Assembly: GCF_000002425.4 (NCBI RefSeq)
Contig: NC_037254.1
Span: 20,313,418-20,377,417, forward strand
Direction: 5' to 3'
Length of the DNA: 64,000 nt
Origin: Physcomitrium patens
Lineage: Eukaryota; Streptophyta; Bryopsida; Funariales; Funariaceae
Notes under the pieces: generated by a model
What the model was told of the DNA's origin: nothing
What the model saw: the letters and a program-made list of their open reading frames with translations, nothing else
Database searches by the model: none
Part shown: positions 35,932-47,039 of the stretch, piece by piece
Layout of the letters: the number at the start of each line of letters is the position of its first letter
Numbering within the stretch: position 1 is the stretch's first letter
Position numbers and translations under genes: made by a program

Positions 35932-37269
35932 CTTTCTTTCTTTTCTTCTTGATTGGTCTTAAATTCTTCAAATTTCTTTCAATCTTCTTATTCTTTATAT
36001 AATTTTTTTCCTTAAAATTAATCTTTGGCAAACTATATCCTATACTTCTTTGATATTAGTGATACTTGCTTATTAGGTTTGGACATTTTTGAAAATTGAA
36101 AAGTTTTTTAAAGTAGTCATGTCCTCTATCTTAAGGTACTTCAATTTATTTTTATAATTTCCATCGTCTCTTCCAAATCACTAGAAATTTGTTCTTTTTA
36201 TTGAAAGATATTGGCTCTATTATTGTCTCTCTTTTCTTTGTCTTGGTATCAATGAAAGGTTGTGACTATCTTATTTTAAAATATCAAAACTATTAGGTGT
36301 TTTTTTTCTTTTGATCTAAAAAATTATCTTCTTTTGGACATAGGTATTGGCATCATGCCTTTGTATATTTTTTATATTTTTATTCTCTTGCTAGTTTATA
36401 AAACTATAGACATAGTTACTTATTATTCATTTAGTCTTTTTGATTATCTTACATAATTTTTTCTAGCTTGAGTATTTTTTCAATAAGTCCATGTTTATTA
36501 GGTGCCTCTTTTCTTTTCTGATAATATTCTCCTTAGAGCTAATTTATACATCCATATTTTTGCCTCTTTTAGTTATTGCTCATTGCTTCGTTAGCTTATA
36601 ATAGTCAATCTTTCTACTGCTTATTTTTTAGGTATTTCATCTTTTTTCAACCTTTAATAGCCTTGTTTTATTATAATATAGTTACTTCTTTGCCTTCTAA
36701 ATATCTTTAATAGTGATTTTTTTGGTTCTAACTTAGTTCTGACTTACTTCACCTAATAAGTTTAATCTATTCTTCTAAGTGATTTTTTAGATAGGTATTG
36801 TAGATCTTTTTTGTCCCAATCCTCTTTTGGTCTCCTCATATGTTAGTTCTTCTTATTTTTGGTTTCTAATATATATATATATACATATACATATATTACC
36901 TTTGTATGATTCTTATTTAATTTATTAATAGCTATTGCTCCTACTTTGATTGTTCTATTATCTCTAGATTTTTTCAAGTTCTTGCTTATAGACCAAGATT
37001 TGCACCAAATTATAGTACAATGCAATTTTATAAGTTTTCTTCTTAGAGATAGTTTTGGTCTTTTAATTTTTTAAAATTTTTTTATAATAAATTTATACTA
37101 ATTATTTTCCTTTCTAATTTGGTTTTTACTTATTTATCAACGACTCTCTCTCTTATGATTCTAAAGTTGCTCTTGACTTTATTGCTATGGATTTGCTATC
37201 TACATTGTTGTATTATAATATAACTATATGATAGAAGATAAAAATATGAATTCCATTATAGAAGAGCCT

Positions 37270-38620
37270 AGTTAAAAGATATAATAGAAAAACATAGATA
37301 AAAGTTAGAAAAGTAGTAAAAACTATTAGATAATAAAATATTTTATATTACTTTTTTTATAAAAAAGACTTTTATTTATTTTTTATAGCCTAAATAAGAT
37401 AAAATAAAATAAATTAAAAAAATAAAGATAGTTTACAGAAAAATTAACCTTAAAAAATCAAGAATTGATATTCAAAGAGGACTAATTGTAAATCAAGATT
37501 GAAATTAGATCCTAAGGCACAAAAACATAAAATTATAGCAATTTAGGATACTTTGGCTGATTAAAGAGCAAGTTTTAGGGAAAACTTTAGAAAGGTTGTT
37601 TTAGAACTAATTTCAAGTGATTTGGAAGCACATTAAAATTTTAAAGGCTTTGTAAAGAATAAGATTTATTTACAAATTTTTGATTTTGATAAATAAAAAG
37701 AGACTACTATATTTAAGAAATTTGTAGATATTATAGCAAATCTATAAGTGAAGTTTTATGAGATTGATATTGGACTTGTCTTAATTGTGTTTTAAAAAAT
37801 TTAAAGTCAATTGAATAATTAGATTAAAGATTATAGGAGTTTCATGAATCAAGGTCTTAAATATTTTAATTTTAAAATAAGTAAGATTTTCTATAATCTT
37901 AAATAATCTATTAGTTTGAATGAAGCAAAAAAATTTAGAGAATTTTGAACTTAAGTATCTACAATTTTTTTTCTTTAGAAGCAATTGAGCTATTCAATAA
38001 AAAGTAATTACTATGTGAAGATCAATATTTATGTTGGAAAAAGATAGCAGCTAATATTTGAAAGAATTAGGAGCTCTTTCTTCCAATTAATAAGCTTAAT
38101 AATTTTCAAACTTTAAGTATTTTTTTTGCTTAAAGTTTAAAATATAAAAAATAAAATAAATAAATGAATAAAATAAATAATTTAATTAATTACTATTGAG
38201 ATTTCAAAATAATTATAGAAATTTGATTAAAACTTATTTAGGATTTTATAAGAATTTTCTTAAGATTTTCTTAAGATTTATTTAGGATCTTATTGGAGTT
38301 TGTGTAGAATTATTTTAGAGCTACATTAGGATTTAGTTAAGATTTACTTAGAATTTACTTAGAATTTATATTTTTAATATTTTAAAAAGATTTATTATTA
38401 TTATTTTAGAATTTTTTTATTACTTCTTTAGTATTATTTTTTAGATTAATTTATGATTATTTTTTATTTTTTTTATAATTCTTTAAGACTTTTTTAGAAT
38501 TTGATTAAATTTTGATTAAAATTATGATTTAATTGGAGTTTATTTAGGATTCTATTACAATTTTTAAGACCTTGTTATTGTAATTTCTACTTTTGTTTTC
38601 TAAATCTAGAATGTGGAGCT
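37270..38620 (+). repeat. Dispersed repeat, copy 1 (possible Gypsy LTR)
   Basis: It shares order and wording with 56650-58100, for example AGAATTGATAT at 37461 and 56903, then GAGGACTA-TTGT, ATTAGATCC-AAGGCA and AGATTAAAGA. Both copies end in a run of degenerate GATTTAGGATTT units and then TTGTAATTTCTA-like sequence. No protein is encoded. A (TA)n tract follows at about 38649-38684. Confidence 0.75.
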
Positions 38621-38649
38621 TTTAATCTATATTTATTTTTTAACTATTC

Positions 38650-38689
<40 letters not shown>

Positions 38690-41040
38690 TATTATGCCTT
38701 AGATATCTTTGAGCTTAAGAAAACCCCTCTTGCTACTACTCTTCTCATACAAGTAATGATTTCCAACAACATGAGTTCTTGTACAATATTTCATTGAAAT
38801 ATCAATTATTATACAAAAAACATTTTGATATACATGCATATTTTGTTATATCCATATCCTTCTTAAAGACCTTTGTCTCCTCTTAGCACCATTGATGATA
38901 TTAACATCTTTTAAAATTTAGATGTTTAGTACTTAATATTATAAAATAACAAGCTTATTTATTACATTTCGTAAGAATTTTGGTGTAAAGATAAAATCTA
39001 TCCCTTTAGTCAAATTACAAGATGGCTTCAATTAATAGTTGCTTATAATTGGTGGTGTAAAGTAAAAGAAGAAAATAATAAGAAAAAAAGAAGAATAAAG
39101 ATAAAATAAGTGAAATAAATGAAATCATGAAATTACACATATCAAAACTTAATCTTAGTCTGTTCATTAAGTTTCTATTTAGTAAAAAATAAAAATAAAA
39201 ATAAAAAATAAATATATATTTTAAAATTTTATTTTCTTTTCTTTTTAATGATGTAAGAAATATATAATTTTAAATTACTATAAGTAAGTTATGAAGATTT
39301 AAAAATAATAATTAAATAATTAAAGAATTAAGTGAAAGTATTTTATTTCAAGGATAACTTGCTTATAAATCAAGAATTACAACTTCACCAAGGGTCACAT
39401 GCAATATATATATATATATATATATATATGGATATCTTGGAGAGGCCACAAGGCCTAATTTTTATCTATATAACTACATTCAATGTGCTACTTTCCTTCC
39501 TAATCGGACTTGACTAGTTGCTGGTCTTCTTATTTTCTATTAGTGAAACTTCTAAGTCAGAAATTTTGACTTCACAATGATGTTTGAAAAAAACCAATTA
39601 GCATAGTAACCTGGTATTACCTTTAAATCTTTCTTTCTTTTTTTATAATAGCTTCCAAGGTAGTAAAAACTCAAATTTGCCAAAGTCTTAAATTTTTTCC
39701 TAAAAATTCCTAAAAAATTATAAATTAATTATTAAAAATATATTAGTATTTTTATAATATTAATATATAATTAAAACCACATATTATATTTTTAATTATT
39801 TTTTAGTAAAAAAATTGATATAAAACAACTAAAATCCTATTTCTGATATAAATAATTAAAAAGACACGATGTTCTTTCTTAGTCTTTTTTAAACTAATAA
39901 CTAATATTTATAGGTTTTTCAATAAATCATACATATAGGCAGAAGGCCAATATAGATACTGATCTCAATAACTAATCTTTAATACTAAATAATAAGTAAA
40001 AATACTAAATCAACTAAGATAATTACCTTTAAGACTTATTAAGACTCTATTTTTATAATTTTTTTAAAAATAAGACTCTTATATCCTATAAATTTTTTAA
40101 AATTATAATAAATACTTAAATTATTAAAAAAATCCTTTAATCCTAATATTTTTATATTTAAATAACTAAAACCTATATTTTAAACAATTCCACTAATTAA
40201 GTTTTATTGATAGAACTTACACATGGTCACCATCTAGGACTATTTGTAAGAATTGAAAGAGTCCTACTCTTGATTTTGACATGGTCTAAAAATAATTATA
40301 ATTTTTTTATAAAAGTTGACATTATAATCTATTCAAAGAGGTAAAATATAAGAATAAAAATACAAAGATCTTTATTTAAAATACAAAAAAGAATAATTAT
40401 TTCTATTTGACTTAATATGTCTTGATATATAGTAATTCCTTGCTTTGTTATTAGCTCAATATGGATAGTACCTATAGCTCTATTGATGTTTGAATTGCAG
40501 ATTATATGATTGTAAAATCATAATCATTTGATCCAATTCTATTAATCACATAAGAGACAACCATGATTCAAAGAAAAAAATATTTAACAATACTCATTGT
40601 CTTTGTTTTGAGCCTAATATCACAATATACTATAGATAAAAGTAATCTTTAGATTTGACTTAGAACTACTATAAAAATAACAAAATATATTAGTATTGGA
40701 ACCAATGTTTATATCCTTTATTTCTTACAACAACTTCCATTAGTTCGTGTAGAAAAGTCTTATCCATTTAATATTTTAAGTTGGACTAAATTATTATCAA
40801 AGATTTCTTTGGTAATATAAGATCTAAACAAAAGTGCATCAAACTTGGTAGAAAATTCTAGTTTTTTAATATCTTGAACCATTACTTATGTCTTTGGAAT
40901 AGAAGATTTTTCTTTATTTTATTTTATTAAAGATTTATTTTCTTCTCCTTTGAGTGCTTTCTATGTATTGACCTTCAAATCTTTGGAGCACACTTAATTC
41001 TTGTAAATGCTTTAATTTTTCTTTCAAAGATTAAAAAACA
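38621..41040. other. AT-rich region, possible LTR of a minus-strand Gypsy element
   Basis: No gene. A (TA)n tract lies at about 39404-39429. The minus-strand start TGTAAGTTCTATCAATA at about 40223 resembles TGTGAATTTTATCAATA at about 42895, which could be two LTR starts flanking the integrase remnant; this is a weak inference. Confidence 0.4.
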
Positions 41041-41044
41041 TCCT

Positions 41045-41518
41045 ATCTTTTGTCAATAGCAATGTGTAATGATAGGACTTCAAATTCTATAGGCAAAATG
41101 GCTTCTATTTCATATACCAAAGAAAAAGATATAGCTTTTTTAGAAACCTTATGAATCATTTAATGAATCCAAAGAATTACAGTAAGCTTAAGATTCCAAT
41201 TACACTTAGAATCTATCATAATTTTTTTAATATTTGAACTAAGGTTTAATTGACTCATTTTGTAAGATCATTTACTTGATAATAATAAAGAATAGTCTTT
41301 TTATGATTGATAGTAAACAATGTTATCATTTGTTTAATAATTTCATTTTAAAAGTGACTACCATTATCACTTATAAAGATTTTTGGACAACCAAAATGAG
41401 CTATGATGTTTTTATACAAATATATAGAAATTTGTTTAATATCCTCTTTTTTCATAGCTTTTGCTTTTGTCTTCTTGATCAAATATTTTGCAGTTATAAT
41501 AATATATTGCATTTGATA
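41045..41518 (-). pseudogene. Ty3/Gypsy integrase remnant
   Basis: The minus strand encodes YIIITAKYLIKKTKAKAMKK, HFGCPKIFISDNGSHF with the second catalytic Asp, and later AISFSLVYEIEAILPIEFEV. These match the integrase core and C-terminal part of plant Gypsy elements. Several stops interrupt it, and the Glu region is altered. Confidence 0.8.
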
Positions 41519-42740
41519 TGAAGATATAAGATAAATAAGTTAATATAATCTATATTCTATTTTTTAAATAAAACAAATAAAAGTGAGAAATATAAAGGCA
41601 TTGCAAGATTTAAATTATCATGAGCATATTTTTAGAAAGCATCATAAGATCTCATAAAATTTTTTAAATTAAAAAATATTATAATCTAAAAATATAATAT
41701 TTTAAGGAATTTTTGAGGTATTAATTAACTAGAGAAGTATACACTACAAGTACTTGAATGACAAGCTTCTAATACAAGTGGTAGTTCTTTGTAAGTAAGA
41801 AAATATCTTAAAATTCCATCAATTTTTTCATAATACAGTTTCTTGGCTATAAAAATAAAATAGGTACCATTCATTTTAATCTTTTGTTGTTTATTTTTTA
41901 ATGAGTCATTGAATAATTGTTTAATATTAAAAAATTTGATAATATTAAAGTAAGAATAAGATAGTATATAGAAGATATTACCTTTGATAAGTTGCTAATA
42001 GTCAAAAGATAGGAAAAAGGTAAAAATAAGTTATTAATGTAGCGGTTAGCTTAAGAAAAATCTAAGATTTAGTTAGATGAAGCAAAAAAGGACGAAAATG
42101 ATTATAGATAAACTTCAACTACAATAGATGTAAATTCCACTTATAAATAAAGTATTGGAAGTGAGAAGCATCTCATTCCACACTTCTCTTATATGCAACA
42201 TTTTTTATTTCTACTTACTTGTATCTTGCTTGCATTTTTTTCAATAGGTTATGAACCTATTCAAGTAAGTTGATGTTATTCTCTAGTGGTTGTACTTCTG
42301 TAAAATAGACCTTATGGTGTTTGCTGATATTAAGATTTGTAAGATCTATACTTGTGTTTTGACATGAGGAGGTGCTGATTTTGACCTTATAGATCTCTAA
42401 CATTGCTTTGTGGATTCTTAAATTTTATAATTCTGAGTTAAAGACCTTATAAAAAGACCTTTATAGTATCATTTTGTGTTGTTGAAGTTGTTTCACTTAT
42501 TTTGTATGTATCGAAAAATAATTGGTTTAAAAGAGAGAAAAATCTTGGTAGTAAGGTTCATTAGAGTCCACATACTTGTTAGAAGCTTCAAAACTTGAAT
42601 CAAAAGTGTTTTGAGTGAAAAAGCTTTCAATTGTTCATAATAGGGCATTTTGAGATTCTACTAGTGTAAAATTATTTTGGTGATTTTGAGCACATAGAGA
42701 CTCTTTTTTTTGATATTTTTTGATAGAGCTCTTCTTAGGC

Positions 42741-42848
42741 ATGGCTTTTAGTAAGAGTGAAGGTTTGAAAATAATTGAGAAGCTTAGAAGGGATAATTTC
42801 TATGATTAGAAGGTCACAAATCTAATGCTCAAATACCATGACTTAAAA
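42741..42848 (+). pseudogene. Copia gag N-terminal fragment
   Basis: The frame starts MAFSKSEGLKIIEKLRRDNF and reads through a TAG at 42807 where Copia Gag has a conserved Trp before Lys. The KL-GDNF-WK pattern is typical of Copia Gag. The rest is lost. Confidence 0.65.
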
Positions 42849-43209
42849 TTATATTTTTAATTAATCCACCAATTAAGATCTATTGATAAAATTCACAATA
42901 AGTAACTTCTTTTTGAATATCATATACATTTGTCATGAAGGTTGTTACATTCATGTTGTCAAATATCCAAGCATTGTTCCATTTATTTAAGATAACTATC
43001 ATAATTGCAATAATATGAATGTGATATAATCAGTATAGCATCTTCCAAGCTCCTATGAGATATTTTAATTCCTTGATATAGACTTGTAGATATATGTATA
43101 TAAGTAGTTTGATATATGACTTTGTTTTCTTCAACAAAGTTCATTTGCTTTGGTGTCATGAACCAACTCTAAATTGTTAGCATCATCTATGAGTCTTGAT
43201 ATTTTATTT

Positions 43210-43483
43210 ATTGTATTTGAATCTTCTATAAGTTCTTATATATCTTCTTTCAAAAGTATGCTTCTCAAAGTAGACCTCTAAATCTTAAATTTTATAAGTC
43301 CTACTAGCATTATCTCTTTTGATACTGTTGAATCTAATGTGCCTATGATTTGAATATTCTAATGTGTGTAACTTGAAGAGTATACAAATTTAATTAAGAA
43401 AGCTATGAAAATAATGATTCTACTTGCGTCAATCTAACACAATATAATTAGATAGACAGGGACAATAATCCGCTCTGATACCA
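43210..43483 (-). pseudogene. Copia gag fragment with primer binding site
   Basis: Minus strand: a tRNA-Met primer site (TGGTATCAGAGCG, 43483-43471) is followed by a gag start resembling the Copia at 29.9-33.1 kb: STVSKEIMLVGLIKFKI, stop, RSTLRSILLKEDI, stop, ELIED. Both stops stand exactly where the other copy has Trp. The 5' LTR would begin right after 43484 and may have been entered by the Copia element at 43692. Confidence 0.72.
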
Positions 43484-43686
43484 TGTAAACATATTTGTCA
43501 ATAATAAAACATTGACAATAAATTGTGATTGATATCACATATTATATTCAAGAAGAGGAGAGTTTGGAAGATGATCACAGGCCCTATCATCGCTGAAAGA
43601 GTGTCTCACCGTGGCACCATCTACCACAGGCTCGTCTTTTTTTACGAGAGGGGGGATTAAAGACAAAAAGAAAAAGCACACGAGGG

Positions 43687-43691
43687 GTTGA
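43687..43691. repeat. Target site duplication, left copy
   Basis: GTTGA, identical to 51284-51288. Confidence 0.88.
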
Positions 43692-43962
43692 TATTGAGAT
43701 CATTAAATGTAGCGGGCACTCTTTATAATATTTAATGTAGACTATAGTAATTACCATAGCTACAGTATTTAGAATCTAGTAGAAAAATACTGTTTATCCT
43801 CTCCTCTTTTCTCTTCTTGTATACGAGACACAACTAGATGAATAGATTTTGTGTGTGAAGCTCTCTCTCTTTAGAAACCCTCTTGTATATATAACTTACT
43901 ACTACTCTTGTGTGTGTGTATGACTTACTATTACTCTTGTGTCTTTCTAAACATTCTCAACA
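43692..43962 (+). repeat. Copia 5' LTR (271 bp)
   Basis: Starts TATTGAG and ends CTCAACA; the same family copy at 3221 starts TGTTGAG. It has two copies of the 27-bp unit near its end, like the LTR at 3221-3491. Confidence 0.9.
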
Positions 43963-44566
43963 CGTTATCAGTACAACTCTCTTCTACACACTATCACAAT
44001 TTTTTGCTCTAGTCTTTGACTCTTCAAACTTGTTGCTACCCTTGCTCAATGTCTGCATCATGATCTTGTTCATCTTACTGGCCGCTCACACATTAGCTGC
44101 TTGTTTAGAGAACTTGTTCCATTCTCTGCCTTGCTTGCTCTAAATAATTGATCCAGCCCAACTCCACGCTTTGCTTCCTCCTTACTCCCTACAGCGCCCT
44201 GCGCCTGCCACTAAACTACCGCCAAACTGCCACCAAACTGCCGCCGAACTACAGCCAAATCTGCCGCTGCCACGATGTCGCCGCTGACGCTGCCGCCCGT
44301 CTTCGTCGCCAGCTTAATGCCACTATCGCTGCCGCTGCCCGCCGCTGCTGTCCACAATTGCCCGTCGCTGCCTACTGCTGCCTGCTGCCGCCATCTTATT
44401 GCTGTTCTGTTGCCTTAATCTACAACCTCCTTTAAAATATATATATATATATATTTATTTATTTTTTCAAGTTCAAGTTTATCATTTTATTTGACTTTAT
44501 ATTTTAAAGTATGTTTTACTCAACTTTTCTACTTGATCTTGTATTTTTTTAATAGATTTATTTATA
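43963..44566 (+). other. Copia leader with a GC-rich, GCC/CTG-rich block
   Basis: The segment at about 44150-44420 is packed with GCC, CTG and CCG triplets, in sharp contrast to the AT-rich element around it. A short (TA)n tract follows at about 44438-44453. The element RNA leader would be strongly structured here. Confidence 0.75.
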
Positions 44567-45540
44567 ATGAGTGCTTCAACATCTTCAATTGCTTCTATTA
44601 TGGTTCCAACTATTACCAGTGCATCCCAACATTTTCAAGCTCTTTTATTTCCACCATTGACTGTGGATGGAAACAATTATCTATTATGAGCAAAAATGGC
44701 AAAAGCAAATTTATTTGCAGAACAACTCTCGGATGCCATTATGTTTGAAGAATCTCCTACAATAGGTATTTCTATATGTCCTGCTATTCATTGGAAATTA
44801 CTTCTTCTCCTTTTTCATCATCTTATACCTGCATTACAACATCAATATTTAGAAATGGAAGATCCTCCAAAACTTTGGAAGAATCTTAAATCTAGGTTTG
44901 ATCATTAAAAGACCATTTTTCTTCCACTTCAACATCATAATTGGACACATTTATATATCTTAGATTTTTTAAATTTAAATGCTTTCAATAGTGAAATGTA
45001 TAGTATTATCTTATAATTACAATTATATGGACAAAGCATTTCTGAAGAAGAAATGATTGAGAAAACTCTCTCTATATTTCCTCATGTATTTGCTTTGCTT
45101 GCACAACAATATAGGACCATGAAATTTCAGAGTCATTCTGATCTCATGTCTTATCTATTTCTTGTGGAGAAGCAAAATGAGCTATTCTTGTGCAATGCGG
45201 AAGCTCATCCTATTGGAACTACAGTTCCAGAATCTCATGCACTTAATATTTCAAAGTCTAAAAAGAAATTATATAAACATGGAAAACATGCTCATAAGTA
45301 TTAGGGTAGTCATAGTCAAGATCATTTCTACCCATATGGAAAGAATAAACGTTCTACTATTAATTATAGTAGAAAACAAAAATCAAAGATGCGTTCTTGC
45401 CATAAGTATGGAATGATTGGATATTTAGTACATGTGTGCTGTACTTCAAAATATTTTATTATAATATTCCAAGAAAATAAGAAATTACGAGCTGAGGCTC
45501 GTGAAGTTCATACCATGGATGTATCCATGGATTCAATTGG
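44567..45540 (+). pseudogene. Copia gag
   Basis: Start MSASTSSIASIM at 44567. A TGA at 44687 replaces Trp in the conserved NNYL-W motif. The Gag core follows (LWKNLKSRFDH; EEEMIEKTLSIFP). The zinc knuckle at 45398-45439 reads CHKYGMIGYLVHVC: the second Cys and the His are Tyr, so zinc binding is lost. Confidence 0.85.
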
Positions 45541-47038
45541 TATTGATGACTTAGAGACTTATATGAATGATAGAACTTCTAATGATGAATCAAATGTTGA
45601 AAAAGTTTTTGCTACAAAAAATGGTTTATATCGAATTGTGATTCGGCCTCCCATTATATTTAATTTTGCATCATCTATCTCAAAGAGTCGTGTTTCTCTC
45701 TGGCATGGAAAATTGGGACATCTAGAATCCTTATTATTTAGAAAGATCATTCCATGTATGATTGGGCTCAATTTAAAGCCTGCACATGTAGACTCTATGG
45801 AATTATGTCGTGCATGCATGCAATGTAAAATGATTACTCGGCCTTCAATTCGGAAACTTCCACAAGAATTACCACAAATGCTTGAAAGATTGCGTGGTGA
45901 TATTTGTGGTCCTATTAATCCAATATCAGGACCATTTCGTTATTTTTTGGTCCTTGTTGATGCTTCAGGTAAATAATTACATGTTTCGTTATTATCAACT
46001 TGAAACATGGTGTTTGCCAATCTTATATCTATGCTTATTTGCTTTTGGGCATATTTTCTTGATTATCCTATAAAAATATTGCATATGGATAATGCAAAAG
46101 AATTTGCATCAAAGTCTTTTGAAGACTATTGTACTACAACAGGATTCGAGTTGACATATTGTGTTCCATATGAACATGATCAAAATGAACTTGTAGAGTC
46201 ATTTATATAGCGTATACAACTCATTACCCGGCCACTCCTCCTTCACGCAAATCTACCTGCATCTATGTGAGGTCATGCAGTTTTACATGCTGCAACAATA
46301 ATACGCCTCCGCCCTTCTTTTCTTGAAATTGTTTCACCACATGAGCTCATTTTGGGTCGTGTTCTAAATGTATCTTACTTACGAGTATTTGGTTGCCGTG
46401 CTTGAATTCCAGTACCAGAACCTCAACGGCGTACCATTGGAGCTCATCAACAAGAAGGCATATATGTTGGTTTTGATTCACCAAGCATTATTCATATTGT
46501 TGATCCATCAACTGGCACATTATTACCTGCACGTTTGTAAAATTGTCGTTCTGAAGAAAATGTATTCCCATCTTTTCAAGGAGGAGTATCCAATCAACAA
46601 AGAAATAAAGTACTCATATTCGAAGCACCAAAAATATTTACAATGAATCCTGATCCTAGGACATCTTTGGCAAAAATTGAAGTTGCTAAGATTTTGTATT
46701 TAAAACAGATCGTGGATGAAACACCTGATAGCTTCAATGATGCACCTAGAATTGTAAGAGTTCCTATTAATGAGGCTCAGAATGCACCTGCTCAGATTGT
46801 AGTGCCATTGACTACAATACCTCAAGTTATAACAACAACAATTAAAAGAACTTGTGCACTAGATAAGCAACCACGTAAGAAGAAAGCTATAAAATTAACT
46901 AATCCTAGTATTATTTCTCAAGAAATTACCACTCATCTTGCAGGACTACCAATTCATGATGAAATATCCATGGATAATTGTGAGCCTAAAATCCACTACT
47001 CTATGGATTTAGTACTACACAACGAGCTCAAGAGGTAG
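45541..47038 (+). pseudogene. Copia integrase
   Basis: The zinc module (HGKLGH ... CRACMQCK), Asp in RGDICGPI, Asp in HMDNAKEF and Glu in NELVESFI are visible across shifted frames with stops. No DSGA/DTGA protease motif is seen between the Gag knuckle and this region. The C-terminal linker ends at 47038. Confidence 0.82.
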
Positions 47039-47039
47039 A

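Larger units (their letters stand above)
33096..37250. other. AT-rich region, partly T-rich on one strand
   Basis: 33096-33360 probably includes the 5' LTR of the minus-strand Copia. After that no gene was found. There is a 48-base (TA)n tract at 34851-34898 and a T32 tract at 35900-35931. Between about 35640 and 37230 the plus strand is strongly T-rich, which may reflect an unrecognised element. Confidence 0.7.
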
